From Claveliimonas bilis (GTDB lineage Bacteria > Bacillota > Clostridia > Lachnospirales > Lachnospiraceae): a stretch of 64,000 nt of DNA. The stretch lies in contig NZ_AP027742.1 of the NCBI RefSeq assembly GCF_030296775.1, forward strand, positions 1,302,001 to 1,366,000, read 5' to 3'. The stretch's first letter is position 1; each line of letters starts with the position of its first letter. The notes below the pieces were generated by a model, which was given only the letters and a program-made list of their open reading frames with translations, did no database searches and was not told the origin of the DNA. The translations under genes and the position numbers were made by a program. Below, in pieces: positions 34,335-43,985 of the stretch.

Positions 34335-35270
34335 ATGGGATTCAGTCACAAATCAGTATTGCTTGAAGAAACTGTAAATGGACTTAACATCAAGCCGGAC
34401 GGCATATATGTAGACGGAACGCTTGGTGGAGGCGGACATGCATATGAAATATGCAGGCGTCTCGGAAACAAGGGGAGTATTGTAGGAATAGACCAGGATG
34501 AAGCCGCCGTGGAAGCGGCAGGCATCCGCTTAAAAGACTTCGGGGAGAAAGTTACAATAGTCAGGAGCAACTATTGTGATATGAAGTCGCAGCTCCAAAA
34601 GTTAGGCATTGACAAGGTCGATGGGATCGTGCTTGATCTGGGCGTATCTTCCTATCAATTGGATACGGCAGAGCGGGGATTCTCCTATCGCGAAGATGCA
34701 CCTCTGGATATGAGAATGGACAGGCGTCAGAAAATGACGGCCAGAGACATCGTCAATGACTATAGTGAGATGGATCTTTATCGCGTGATCCGTGACTACG
34801 GGGAGGACAAGTTTGCAAAAAACATTGCCAGGCATATTGTGGCGGAACGCGCGAAAAGACCCATTGAAACAACCGGACAGCTGGTGGAGATCATCAGACA
34901 TGCCATACCGATGAAATATCAGAAAAAGTCAGGGCATCCGGCAAAGAGAACCTTTCAGGCAATTCGTATTGAGTTGAACAGAGAGCTGGAGGTTTTAAGA
35001 AATTCACTGGATGATATGATCGATTTGCTGAATCCGGGAGGAAGATTGTGTATCATTACGTTTCATTCACTGGAAGACAGGATTGTAAAGAGTGCATTTA
35101 AAAAGAATGAGGATCCATGTACCTGTCCCAAGGATTTTCCGGTGTGTGTGTGCGGAAAAGTTTCAAAAGGGAGTATTGTTACAAAAAAACCGATTTTGCC
35201 AGGTGAGGAGGAAATGGAGGAGAACAGCCGCTCTAAGAGCGCAAAACTCCGCATTTTTGAACGAAACTAA
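34335..35270 (+). CDS. rsmH: 16S rRNA (cytosine1402-N4)-methyltransferase
   Basis: It methylates N4 of C1402 in 16S rRNA using SAM. The 311 aa are normal for RsmH/Mra[29 protein letters not shown] (SAM motif, about 24-38), [48 protein letters not shown] and [12 protein letters not shown] are all family landmarks. A Cys cluster near the C-terminus ([15 protein letters not shown]) is also typical of Firmicute members. Confidence 0.97.
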   Translation: MGFSHKSVLLEETVNGLNIKPDGIYVDGTLGGGGHAYEICRRLGNKGSIVGIDQDEAAVEAAGIRLKDFGEKVTIVRSNYCDMKSQLQKLGIDKVDGIVLDLGVSSYQLDTAERGFSYREDAPLDMRMDRRQKMTARDIVNDYSEMDLYRVIRDYGEDKFAKNIARHIVAERAKRPIETTGQLVEIIRHAIPMKYQKKSGHPAKRTFQAIRIELNRELEVLRNSLDDMIDLLNPGGRLCIITFHSLEDRIVKSAFKKNEDPCTCPKDFPVCVCGKVSKGSIVTKKPILPGEEEMEENSRSKSAKLRIFERN

Positions 35271-35319
35271 AAAAACGGCAGAAACGGAAATAGAAGGAGT
35301 ATAAAAAAGAAAGGGGACG

Positions 35320-35874
35320 ATGAAGATGGCAGCAGGAAGAACTTCAAAGAGGCAGACAGCAGCATACAGCAGAAGAAGCAATCCCCAATCTATGTATGTA
35401 TATGGGAATGCAGTTCCAAAGCCGGAGTATACCCCGGAGAGGGAACCGGAAAAACGCAGGAGAGATCCGCAGCATACAAGAAGAAGCCGTCAGATTCGTC
35501 AAAACCAGAGGAAGGCTTTAAAAGTCAACAAGGGTTATGTTATTTTTCTTACGGTAGCAGCTGTACTTGCGCTGGTAATCTGCGTGAATTATGTGAGACT
35601 TCAGTCACAGATTACGAGCCGTTCCAGGAACATTACTGCAATGCAGGAAGAACTGGCGGATATGAAAGAGGAAAATACAACAAAGTATAATACGATCATG
35701 GATTCTGTCAACCTGGAAGAGGTGCGCGATAAAGCTATCAATGAGTTGGGCATGGTGTATGCCGATAAAGATCAGATTGTAGAATATGATAATCCGAATG
35801 GAGACTATGTAAAGCAGTATGAGGAGATACCGGATGACGGAATGCTTGCAAGCTCCAAGGATGTACAGAATTAA
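35320..35874 (+). CDS. ftsL: FtsL-like cell-division protein
   Basis: The product is 184 aa, counted from ATG 35320; a second in-frame ATG at 35326 is equally well placed for the AAAGGGG site. The long basic, disordered cytoplasmic region (1-65) is followed by one transmembrane helix (about 68-88), an extracellular coiled coil (ITAMQEELADMKEENTTKYN), and the FtsL-typical DSVNLEEVRDKAINELGMVYADKDQIVEYDNP. Position between rsmH and the PBP genes supports the call. The sequence itself is poorly conserved in this family. Confidence 0.85.
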   Translation: MKMAAGRTSKRQTAAYSRRSNPQSMYVYGNAVPKPEYTPEREPEKRRRDPQHTRRSRQIRQNQRKALKVNKGYVIFLTVAAVLALVICVNYVRLQSQITSRSRNITAMQEELADMKEENTTKYNTIMDSVNLEEVRDKAINELGMVYADKDQIVEYDNPNGDYVKQYEEIPDDGMLASSKDVQN

Positions 35875-35883
35875 GGTGGGAAT

Positions 35884-37743
35884 ATGACAAAAAAAACTAT
35901 GCATCGTTTGAGAAAAAAATTCCCTAAATTTATGCAGAAAAAGCTAGTCATCCTCTATTTGGGGATTATACTAGCTTTTGTTTTTCTAATAGGAAGAATT
36001 ACCTATATTAATGCATCTGACGGGGAAGAATATACGAAAATTGTTCTGGACCAGCAGCAGTATGACAGCAGGGTCATTCCCTATAAGCGGGGAGATATTG
36101 TAGACCGGAACGGCACGAAAATTGCCACCAGTGAAAGAGTGTACAATGTCATACTGGATGTGAAGACTATGCTGAGTGATGAAGATTATGTGGAACCTAC
36201 AAAGCAGGTCCTGAAAGACTGCTTTGGGATAGAGGAAGAGGAAGTAGATGCTCTGATCGAAGAGTCGCCTGACAGCAGATACAGCGTGCTGAAAAAAGGA
36301 ATTGACTATAATACGGCCAAAGAATTTGAAGCCATTGATGAAGATGATGAAAATTATCCGGATGTAAAAGGAATATGGCTGGAATCAGATTATGTGCGCA
36401 CTTATCCCTATAATACGCTTGCGAGTGATGTTATTGGATTTACAGTAGACGGAAACGTGGGAAACGGAGGCATAGAAGGCTACTATAATACGATACTAAA
36501 TGGGACAGATGGAAGAGAATATGGTTATCTTGATGGCGGGACTTCTGTAGAACAGACTGTAAAAGAACCAATTAATGGGAAAACAGTGGTTTCTACGATT
36601 GATGTACAGGTGCAGAGTATTGTAGAAAAATATATCAAACAATTCAACGATGAAAGAAAGAATAATGCAACTGCCGGCGAGGGAAGCAAAAATACAGCTG
36701 TCATGATCATGAATCCGCAAAATGGAGAGATCCTTGCCGAAGCCAGCTATCCGAATTATGATCTGAATAATCCCAGAGACCTGTCAAGCTACTATACACA
36801 GGAACAGCTGGATGCCATGTCGGATGAAGAACAGCTGGATGCCTTAAACTCTCTGTGGAAAAATTTTTGTGTCAGCGATACTTACGAGCCTGGGTCGACG
36901 ATAAAACCTTTTACTGTAGCAGCAGCTTTAGAGACAGGGGCACTGAACGGGGATGAAACCTTTTACTGTGAAGGAAGCCTGCATATTGGAGGATATGACA
37001 TTCATTGTATCAATCGGGAGGGACACGGAACACAAACCTTGAAAGAAGCGGTGGAAAATTCCTGCAATGTGGCCCTTATGCAGATTGGAGAAAAAATCGG
37101 CGCCGAGGATTTCATTAAATATCAGCATATATTTGGATTCGGAGAGCTGGCGGGGATCGATCTTCCCGGCGAAGCCGCTACAGAGGGGCTTTTATATACA
37201 GTAGATAACATGGATGAAACCAGTCTTGCGACCAACGCATTTGGTCAGAACTTTAATGTAACAATGACACAGATGCTGGCAGGTTTTTGTTCGCTTATTA
37301 ACGGCGGAGAATACTATGAGCCTCACATTGTAAAACAGATACAGGATGAAAATGGAAATGTAGTGGAAAATGAAGAGCCGGTTCTTGTGAAACGAACAAT
37401 TTCGGAAGAGACAAGTACTCTCGTAAAAGATTATATGAGGGGAGTTGTTCAGAATGGAAGCGGTAAGCTGGCGGATCTGGAAGGCTATGAAGTAGGAGGA
37501 AAGACTGGTACAGCAGAGAAACTTCCAAGATCAGAAGGAAAGAACCTGGTATCTTTTATTGGATATGCACCCCAGGAAAATCCGGAGATTGCAATTTATG
37601 TTGTGATTGATGAGCCAAATGAGTACGACCAGGCCCAGAGTTCTCTGGCGGTGCAGATGGCAAGTGATATTATGAAAGAAATTTTCCCGTATCTGGGGAT
37701 CTCCAAGACATCTGAAACAGCGGACGATACGGCAACGCAATAA
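35884..37743 (+). CDS. Class B penicillin-binding protein (division transpeptidase)
   Basis: A peptidoglycan transpeptidase, 619 aa. A basic cytoplasmic N-terminus precedes one transmembrane helix (about 19-39). The pedestal domain has RGDIVDRNGTKIATS. The transpeptidase domain has SxxK in PGSTIKPF (~340), SxN in NSCNVA and KTG in GGKTGTAEKLPRS. It lies 9 bp after ftsL, the position of ftsI/pbpB, so it is the likely septal PBP2B. No PASTA domains are present. A strong terminator follows, although the operon continues with a second PBP. Confidence 0.94.
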   Translation: MTKKTMHRLRKKFPKFMQKKLVILYLGIILAFVFLIGRITYINASDGEEYTKIVLDQQQYDSRVIPYKRGDIVDRNGTKIATSERVYNVILDVKTMLSDEDYVEPTKQVLKDCFGIEEEEVDALIEESPDSRYSVLKKGIDYNTAKEFEAIDEDDENYPDVKGIWLESDYVRTYPYNTLASDVIGFTVDGNVGNGGIEGYYNTILNGTDGREYGYLDGGTSVEQTVKEPINGKTVVSTIDVQVQSIVEKYIKQFNDERKNNATAGEGSKNTAVMIMNPQNGEILAEASYPNYDLNNPRDLSSYYTQEQLDAMSDEEQLDALNSLWKNFCVSDTYEPGSTIKPFTVAAALETGALNGDETFYCEGSLHIGGYDIHCINREGHGTQTLKEAVENSCNVALMQIGEKIGAEDFIKYQHIFGFGELAGIDLPGEAATEGLLYTVDNMDETSLATNAFGQNFNVTMTQMLAGFCSLINGGEYYEPHIVKQIQDENGNVVENEEPVLVKRTISEETSTLVKDYMRGVVQNGSGKLADLEGYEVGGKTGTAEKLPRSEGKNLVSFIGYAPQENPEIAIYVVIDEPNEYDQAQSSLAVQMASDIMKEIFPYLGISKTSETADDTATQ

Positions 37744-37750
37744 TATGAAT

Positions 37751-37802
37751 AACCTCACAAAAGCAGTAATAAAGTATAAAAAGGCTTTTGTGAGGTTTTT
37801 TT
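37751..37802 (+). terminator. Terminator hairpin between two PBP genes, abutting the next start codon
   Basis: AACCTCACAAAAGC (37751-37764) pairs perfectly over 14 bp with GCTTTTGTGAGGTT (37784-37797). The T-run ends at 37802 and the next gene's GTG begins at 37803. The only ribosome-site-like sequence (GTGAGG) is inside the 3' arm of the hairpin. Confidence 0.85.
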
Positions 37803-39527
37803 GTGCGTAGTAAGACATATAATAAGAAGAAAATCCTGATCGTTTTTCTGTGCGCAGTTTTTATCATTCTGTTTTTGATGGGGAGACTTGTCTACCTGAT
37901 GGTATTTGACGCCGAATATTATCAGGAGAAAGCGGAAGCCCTCCATGAAAGAGAGAGGGAAATTAAGGCGGCAAGAGGAGAGATCATAGATGCTTCGGGA
38001 AATATTCTTGCGACAAACCGCACGGTGTGTACGATTTCTGTGATCCATAGTCAGGTAACAGATCCTGAAGAGGTGATCACGGCTCTTTCCCAGGCTTTGG
38101 ATATGGAAGAGGCCTCTGTGCGTGAGAAGGTGGAGAAGGTTTCAGCTCTGGAAAGGATTAAGACAAATGTGGATAAAGAAATCGGTGACCGGATTCGGGA
38201 GATGAATCTTAATGGTGTAAAAGTGGATGAGGACTTTAAACGTTATTATCCCTATGATGAGCTTGCATCTACAGTGCTGGGATTTACCGGGGGAGATAAC
38301 CAGGGGATTATCGGCCTGGAGGTAAAATATGAAGAATACCTGAAAGGACAGAACGGGCGGATACTGACTACTACAGATGCAAGAGGCATAGAGCTTAAAG
38401 GAGTGGCAGAAGATCGGGTGGAGCCGGTTCCCGGGAATACCCTCCGGATCACATTGGACTATAATGTACAGATGTATGCACAGCAGATGGCGGAAAAGGT
38501 GATGGAAGAGAAACAGGCCGATGCAGTATCCGTTCTTCTTATGAATCCACAGAATGGGGAGATCATTGCAATGGTAAATGTTCCGGAATTTAATCTCAAT
38601 GATCCCTTCACCTTAAATACAGGAGAAGATACATCGGGACTTTCAGAAGAGGAAAAACAGGATAAGCTGAATCAAATGTGGAGAAACCGCTGTATCAATG
38701 ATACCTATGAACCCGGGTCGACTTTTAAGATCATTACAGCCTCTGCCTGTCTGGAGGAGGGAGTTGTTTCCCTGGACGATACGTTTCAATGTCCGGGATA
38801 CCGGATTGTGGAAGACAGGAAGATCCGGTGTCATAAAGTGGGGGGACACGGACAGGAGACATTTGTGGAAGGGGTGCAAAATTCCTGCAATCCTGTATTT
38901 ATGGATATCGGTCTTAGATTAGGAGCAGATAAATTTTATGATTATTATGAAAAGTTTGGTCTTCTGAATTTGACTGGAGTAGATCTTCCGGGAGAGGCGG
39001 GGACGATCATGCATAAAAAGGAAGATATTGGAACGGTGGAGCTGGCAACGATGACGTTCGGGCAGTCCTTTCAGATTACGCCTATTCAGCTTGCCTCCAC
39101 AGTAAGTTCCATCATTAACGGCGGAGTGAGGGTAACGCCTCACATTGGGAAAAGCGTGATCTCTTCAGATGGGAAAACAGAGGAAGTTTTAGGAGCTGAA
39201 AAGGGGGACAGAATCCTTTCAGAAAAAGTTTCTGGTCAGATGAGGGAGCTTTTGGAGGGAGTCGTACGGGAAGGATCCGGGAAGAACGGAGCGGTGGAGG
39301 GTTACCGTATCGGAGGAAAGACAGCTACGTCGCAGACTCTTCCGAGAAGCGCAAACAAATATATATCCTCATTTCTGGGCTTTGCACCGGCTGACAACCC
39401 GCAGATACTGGGAATGTGTATTATTTATAATCCCCAGGGAATTTATTATGGAGGTACGATCGCCGCACCGGTAATGCGGGAGATTTTTGAAAATGTACTT
39501 CCCTATCTTGGCATTGAAAAAGAATAA
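37803..39527 (+). CDS. Class B penicillin-binding protein (SpoVD/FtsI-like)
   Basis: The product is 574 aa and starts with GTG 37803. No other start precedes the transmembrane helix (about 10-32), so GTG is required for a full-length protein. The pedestal has RGEIIDASGNILATN. The catalytic SxxK is in PGSTFKIITA (~302), SxN in NSCNPVF. The third motif is GGKTATSQTLPRS, with KTA where most class B PBPs have KTG. It lacks PASTA domains. Two class B PBPs in tandem in a dcw cluster suggest one for vegetative septation and one for sporulation. Which is which is inference. Confidence 0.92.
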   Translation: MRSKTYNKKKILIVFLCAVFIILFLMGRLVYLMVFDAEYYQEKAEALHEREREIKAARGEIIDASGNILATNRTVCTISVIHSQVTDPEEVITALSQALDMEEASVREKVEKVSALERIKTNVDKEIGDRIREMNLNGVKVDEDFKRYYPYDELASTVLGFTGGDNQGIIGLEVKYEEYLKGQNGRILTTTDARGIELKGVAEDRVEPVPGNTLRITLDYNVQMYAQQMAEKVMEEKQADAVSVLLMNPQNGEIIAMVNVPEFNLNDPFTLNTGEDTSGLSEEEKQDKLNQMWRNRCINDTYEPGSTFKIITASACLEEGVVSLDDTFQCPGYRIVEDRKIRCHKVGGHGQETFVEGVQNSCNPVFMDIGLRLGADKFYDYYEKFGLLNLTGVDLPGEAGTIMHKKEDIGTVELATMTFGQSFQITPIQLASTVSSIINGGVRVTPHIGKSVISSDGKTEEVLGAEKGDRILSEKVSGQMRELLEGVVREGSGKNGAVEGYRIGGKTATSQTLPRSANKYISSFLGFAPADNPQILGMCIIYNPQGIYYGGTIAAPVMREIFENVLPYLGIEKE

Positions 39528-39581
39528 GAAATGAAGTATACTGTTTTAAGCTGAATAACAAAAGAGATAAGAGGTGTATCT

Positions 39582-40538
39582 ATGGATTATACAATTTTTA
39601 TTCCGGTATTGATATCATTTGCATTGAGCGTTGTAATGGGACCGGTGATCATCCCCATTCTTCGCAGACTGAAAATGGGACAGACAGAAAGAGAAGAAGG
39701 AGTAAAATCTCATCTGAAAAAGGCGGGAACGCCTACCATGGGCGGGGTAATTATTCTTATTGCTGTTGTGGTGACCTCCGTATTTTACATTGGAGATTAT
39801 CCCAATATTATCCCGATTCTTTTTGTTACACTGGGATTCGGACTGATCGGTTTTCTGGATGACTATTTGAAAGTAGTGCTGAAGCGTTCCGACGGATTGT
39901 TCCCGAAACAGAAAATGGCTCTTCAGATCCTTGTGACGGCAGTATTTGCCTTTTATATGGTGAAATTTACAGATGTTTCTCTCGCCATGTTAATCCCTTT
40001 TTCAGGGGGAAGATATCTGGATATCGGATGGCTTGCGATCCCGCTCCTTTTTGTGGCGGTGATCGGAACAGTAAACGGAGTCAATTTTACCGATGGGCTG
40101 GATGGGCTGGCTTCCAGTGTTACGGTGCTTGTAGCTACCTTTTTTACAGTGGTGGCGGTGGGAACCGAGAGTGGAATTGAGCCTATTACCTGTGCGGTAG
40201 TCGGGGCCCTGATGGGATTCCTTCTTTTCAATGTATATCCCGCAAGTGTATTCATGGGAGATACAGGGTCGCTGGCTCTGGGAGGTTTTGTGGCTTCCAC
40301 GGCCTATATGCTGCAGATGCCGATTTTTATTGTGATCGTGGGGCTTATCTATCTGGTAGAAGTACTGTCTGTTATGATACAGGTTACATACTTTAAAAAG
40401 ACAGGCGGCAAAAGGTTCTTCAAGATGGCTCCGATCCATCATCATTTTGAACTGTGCGGCTGGTCAGAGACAAAGGTAGTAGCGGTCTTTTCGATTATTA
40501 CAGCCATTCTGTGTCTGATTGCACTGATGGCTATGTAA
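39582..40538 (+). CDS. mraY: Phospho-N-acetylmuramoyl-pentapeptide-transferase
   Basis: It makes lipid I from UDP-MurNAc-pentapeptide and undecaprenyl phosphate in the membrane. The product is 318 aa with about ten transmembrane segments. Signature sequences are HLKKAGTPTMGG, GFLDDYLKV (catalytic Asp pair), NGVNFTDGLDGLAS, VFMGDTGSLALGG and the C-terminal KMAPIHHHFELCGWSE. AGAGGTG precedes the ATG. murD follows 12 bp later. Confidence 0.97.
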   Translation: MDYTIFIPVLISFALSVVMGPVIIPILRRLKMGQTEREEGVKSHLKKAGTPTMGGVIILIAVVVTSVFYIGDYPNIIPILFVTLGFGLIGFLDDYLKVVLKRSDGLFPKQKMALQILVTAVFAFYMVKFTDVSLAMLIPFSGGRYLDIGWLAIPLLFVAVIGTVNGVNFTDGLDGLASSVTVLVATFFTVVAVGTESGIEPITCAVVGALMGFLLFNVYPASVFMGDTGSLALGGFVASTAYMLQMPIFIVIVGLIYLVEVLSVMIQVTYFKKTGGKRFFKMAPIHHHFELCGWSETKVVAVFSIITAILCLIALMAM

Positions 40539-40550
40539 GGAGGACAAATA

Positions 40551-41909
40551 ATGGAAAAAACGGTACTGGTATTCGGACTTGGGATCAGCGGGATCGGAGC
40601 AGCGAAGCTTTTAGAAAAGCGAGGGGCTGATGTGATCTTATATGACGGCAATGAAAAACTCAATAAGGAAGCAACACTTAAAAAGATGGGAGAAGGCACA
40701 AAGGCACGGATTATTACCGGTTCTCTTCCGGAGGAAGTGATGGATGAACTGGATCTTGTGGTCATCAGTCCCGGAGTGCCGACGGATCTTCCAGTCGTTC
40801 AGAAAATGAGAGAGAAAAAGATTGAGATCATGGGAGAAATTGAGCTTGCCTATCTGTGCGGAAAAGGAGAAGTCCTTGCCATTACAGGGACGAATGGCAA
40901 GACTACCACAACTGCTCTGTTGGGAGAGATTATGAAAAACGCTTCAGACAGTGCATTTGTAGTGGGAAATATTGGAAATCCTTATACGACTGTAGCGGAA
41001 GATACCAGGGAAGATTCTGTCGTTGTGGCAGAGATGAGCAGTTTTCAGCTGGAGACGATTCACACATTCCGTCCCAGAGTATCGGCCATTTTGAATTTGA
41101 CGCCGGACCATTTAGACAGGCATCATACCATGGAGGCATATATTCAGGCAAAGATGAATATTGCCTCGAACCAGACGGAAGAAGATTTTTGCATCTTAAA
41201 CTATGAGGATGAGGTGCTTCGCAGATTTGCTGCTGAAGTGAAGGCGAAAGTTTTTTTCTTCTCCAGTGTGCATAAGATGGAGAGAGGCATTTATCTGGAT
41301 AACGGGAATATAATTTATAAGAACCCGGATGATGGAAATGCCGAAGGTACGCTGATCTGTAATGTAGATGAACTGAAACTGCTTGGTGTTCACAATTATG
41401 AGAATGTCATGGCGGCATCGGCTATGGCCGCTGTGTATGGAGTGTCCCTTGATATTATAAGAAAGACGCTTCGGGAGTTTGCAGGCGTGGCCCATAGAAT
41501 AGAATTTGTAGCGGAAAAAGATGGAGTCGCCTATTACAATGATTCCAAGGGGACAAATCCGGATGCGGCTATCAAAGGAATCCAGGCAATGAGGCGCCCT
41601 ACCGTTTTGATTGGAGGGGGATATGACAAAAATTCAACTTACAAAGAATGGATTGAAAGCTTTGACGGCAAGGTTAAACTTCTGGTCCTTCTTGGGGCTA
41701 CAAGGGAAAAGATTGCAGAAGAGGCCAGAGAGTGCGGTTTTACAGATATTGCTTTTGCCGATACATTTGAGGAGGCTGTCCTTACGTCCGTAAAGGCGGC
41801 GCAGCCGGGAGACGCAGTGCTGCTGTCGCCGGCGTGTGCAAGCTGGGGAATGTTTAAGAACTATGAGGAACGAGGAGATAAGTTCAAAGAGATTGTAAAT
41901 TCCCTATAA
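40551..41909 (+). CDS. murD: UDP-N-acetylmuramoylalanine-D-glutamate ligase
   Basis: It adds D-Glu to UDP-MurNAc-L-Ala with ATP in the cytoplasm. The product is 452 aa. VFGLGISGIGAAKLL is the N-terminal Rossmann motif, followed by ISPGVPTDLP, the ATP loop ITGTNGKTTTTAL, SSFQLETI, LNLTPDHLDRH, AHRIEFV, NDSKGTNPDA and LLSPACASWGMFKNYEERG near the end. GGAGG lies before the ATG. Confidence 0.97.
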   Translation: MEKTVLVFGLGISGIGAAKLLEKRGADVILYDGNEKLNKEATLKKMGEGTKARIITGSLPEEVMDELDLVVISPGVPTDLPVVQKMREKKIEIMGEIELAYLCGKGEVLAITGTNGKTTTTALLGEIMKNASDSAFVVGNIGNPYTTVAEDTREDSVVVAEMSSFQLETIHTFRPRVSAILNLTPDHLDRHHTMEAYIQAKMNIASNQTEEDFCILNYEDEVLRRFAAEVKAKVFFFSSVHKMERGIYLDNGNIIYKNPDDGNAEGTLICNVDELKLLGVHNYENVMAASAMAAVYGVSLDIIRKTLREFAGVAHRIEFVAEKDGVAYYNDSKGTNPDAAIKGIQAMRRPTVLIGGGYDKNSTYKEWIESFDGKVKLLVLLGATREKIAEEARECGFTDIAFADTFEEAVLTSVKAAQPGDAVLLSPACASWGMFKNYEERGDKFKEIVNSL

Positions 41910-41922
41910 GGAGAGAACAAGA

Positions 41923-43008
41923 TTGCCAGATTCAGTCAAAAAAAGAAAGTATGACTATACACTTCTTACGGCGCTGTTCTTGCTGCTGCTTATCGGACTT
42001 GTGATCCTGTACAGCACCAGCGCATACAATGGAGAGGTAAAGTTTCATGATTCCTTTTACTATCTGAAGAAGCAGGTGTTTGCCACCAGTCTGGGCATTG
42101 CAGGTATGTTTCTGATGGCGCAGATTGATTACCGGAGATTGCGGAAATTTGCAGTGCCGGCCTATCTTGCAGCAGTGCTTTTGTCTGTTGCAGTGCTTTT
42201 GGTGGGAGATGAGTATAATGGGTCCAAAAGATGGTTGTCTTTGGGCCCTTTTTCTTTTCAGCCCTCTGAATTTGCGAAAATAGCAGTCATTCTTTTTCTT
42301 GCTGCTGTCGTGACAAAGAATGCAGACAAAATGGGGCAGATGAGAACGCTTCTGAAGATCATGCTCAGTGTTCTTCCTATTGCAGGTCTGGTAGGCGCCA
42401 GCAATTTGAGTACAGCCATTATTATTCTCGGAATTGCGGTTACTCTTGTCTTTACGGCAAGTCCCAAATACGGGCAGTTTATCTGGATGGGAGTGATAGG
42501 CTGCGGATTTATGGCTGTGTTTCTTGCGTTGGAGAGCTACCGGCTGGAGCGGCTGGCAATCTGGAGAAATCCGGAGGCATACGAGAAGGGATATCAGACC
42601 CTTCAGGGGCTGTACGCCATAGGATCAGGCGGACTCTTTGGGAGAGGACTGGGGGAGAGCGTACAGAAGCTGGGCTTTGTTCCGGAGGCTCAAAATGATA
42701 TGATATTTTCCATCATCTGTGAGGAGCTTGGCCTTTTTGGAGCAGGATTTATTCTCCTTCTTTTCCTGATTCTGATCTGGCGTTTCTTTCGGATCGCATC
42801 CCATGCGGAAGATCTTTTCGGAGCATTGATTGCAGCCGGAGCTATGGCTCATATGATGATCCAGGTGATTTTGAATATTGCGGTTGTGACAAATACCATT
42901 CCAAATACAGGTATTACACTTCCCTTTATCAGCTACGGAGGAACATCGGTTGTGTTCCTTTTGATGGAAATGGGGGTTGTGCTAAGTGTGTCATCTCTGG
43001 TAAAATAA
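41923..43008 (+). CDS. ftsW: FtsW-type SEDS peptidoglycan glycosyltransferase of the dcw cluster
   Basis: The product is 361 aa and begins with TTG 41923 behind AAGGAGAG; no ATG precedes the first transmembrane segment. It has about ten membrane segments and the SEDS motifs GLVILYSTSAYNGE, NGSKRWLSLGPFSFQPSEFAK, GASNLSTAIIILGI, GYQTLQGLYAIGSGGLFGRGLG and IPNTGITLPFISYGGTSVVFLLMEMG. The location between murD and ftsQ indicates the divisome polymerase; in spore formers the gene at this place is often called spoVE. It is clearly related to the SEDS gene at 31154. Confidence 0.93.
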   Translation: MPDSVKKRKYDYTLLTALFLLLLIGLVILYSTSAYNGEVKFHDSFYYLKKQVFATSLGIAGMFLMAQIDYRRLRKFAVPAYLAAVLLSVAVLLVGDEYNGSKRWLSLGPFSFQPSEFAKIAVILFLAAVVTKNADKMGQMRTLLKIMLSVLPIAGLVGASNLSTAIIILGIAVTLVFTASPKYGQFIWMGVIGCGFMAVFLALESYRLERLAIWRNPEAYEKGYQTLQGLYAIGSGGLFGRGLGESVQKLGFVPEAQNDMIFSIICEELGLFGAGFILLLFLILIWRFFRIASHAEDLFGALIAAGAMAHMMIQVILNIAVVTNTIPNTGITLPFISYGGTSVVFLLMEMGVVLSVSSLVK

Positions 43009-43038
43009 TAGCATTGGTTTACAAGGAGGATGCTTTTT

Positions 43039-43836
43039 GTGGAACGAAAGAGAAAAAGCGGACATAAAAAATCTCATAAAATATATGCATTTGTTGTAAT
43101 CCTGCTGGGACTGGCAATTATTGCCCTGGCTGTGCTGCTGCTGTTCTATGTGCAGCGGATCGAGGTGACGGGGAACGAATACACATCCAGTGAGGAGATT
43201 GTTAATGTAGTGGAGGAGGATCAGGGATCTTTTAACTCCATTTACCTTTTATGGAAATATCATTTTACCGATTATAAAAAGCCGGACAGCATCCAGGATA
43301 TGCAAGTGAGCCTGAAAGCGCCGTGGATCGTGCAGGTGAAAGTAAAAGAAAAGCCGATCCTCGGGTATGCTGTGGCAGAAAAATCCTACCTGTATTTTGA
43401 CGGCAGCGGAGAAGTGGTGTTGGAAAGCTCCACATTACTTGAAGGAGTCCCGGCAGTGGAAGGGCTTGAAGTGGGAGATGCCTCTGTAGGAGATTCCCTG
43501 AGCAAGGGAAAGGAGCGGCTGTTCAAAGAGCTGACGGAGCTGAAAGAGGATATGGAGAAATTTGAATTGTCATCGGATAGAATTGTCTGTGACGGGAAAC
43601 AGATTTACACATATTTTGGAGATGTTTGTGTGGCGCTGGGCAGCAGCATCACTACGGAAAAAGTATCACAGATATCACCGATCCTGGAAAAGCTGGGCGG
43701 CCAGAAAGGGACGCTGCATTTAGAATATTTTGCGGATGAGAACGATGTGATAACATTCGATAAAGACGAGCTGCCTGAAGCGGCGCAGGAATCTACGGAT
43801 GGACAGACCGGGGAGACCGCGGAAGAAAATCAATAA
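43039..43836 (+). CDS. ftsQ: FtsQ/DivIB-type division protein
   Basis: The product is 265 aa from GTG 43039. An ATG at 43030 touches the AGGAGG site directly (no spacing), whereas the GTG is 9 bp away. A basic tail (residues 1-13) leads to one transmembrane helix (about 16-38), and a POTRA domain starts at IEVTGNEYTSSEEIVNVV, followed by APWIVQVKVKEKPILGYAV. The last ~25 residues are acidic and disordered. It probably bridges FtsL and the PBP at the septum. Confidence 0.87.
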   Translation: MERKRKSGHKKSHKIYAFVVILLGLAIIALAVLLLFYVQRIEVTGNEYTSSEEIVNVVEEDQGSFNSIYLLWKYHFTDYKKPDSIQDMQVSLKAPWIVQVKVKEKPILGYAVAEKSYLYFDGSGEVVLESSTLLEGVPAVEGLEVGDASVGDSLSKGKERLFKELTELKEDMEKFELSSDRIVCDGKQIYTYFGDVCVALGSSITTEKVSQISPILEKLGGQKGTLHLEYFADENDVITFDKDELPEAAQESTDGQTGETAEENQ

Positions 43837-43873
43837 AAATGGGCTAAAATCCATAAAAATAGAGAAAATTCTA

Positions 43874-43902
43874 TTGATATTTTGCACAAAAGCTTATATT
43901 AT
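43874..43902 (+). promoter_or_regulatory. Sigma-A promoter of ftsZ
   Basis: TTGATA (43874-43879), 17-bp spacer, TATTAT (43897-43902), in the 149-bp gap between ftsQ and ftsZ. Confidence 0.7.
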
Positions 43903-43913
43903 ATACTATATAT

Positions 43914-43932
43914 GGCGGACTCCGAGTCTGCC
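43914..43932 (+). other. Hairpin in the ftsZ leader
   Basis: GGCGGACT-CCG-AGTCTGCC, 8 bp with one G-U pair, just downstream of the expected transcription start. There is no T-run, so it is more likely a 5' stabilising or regulatory hairpin than a terminator. Confidence 0.45.
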
Positions 43933-43985
43933 GTTTATGGGATGTATAATTATATAATAAGGATAGAACAAAGGAGGAGAAACCC

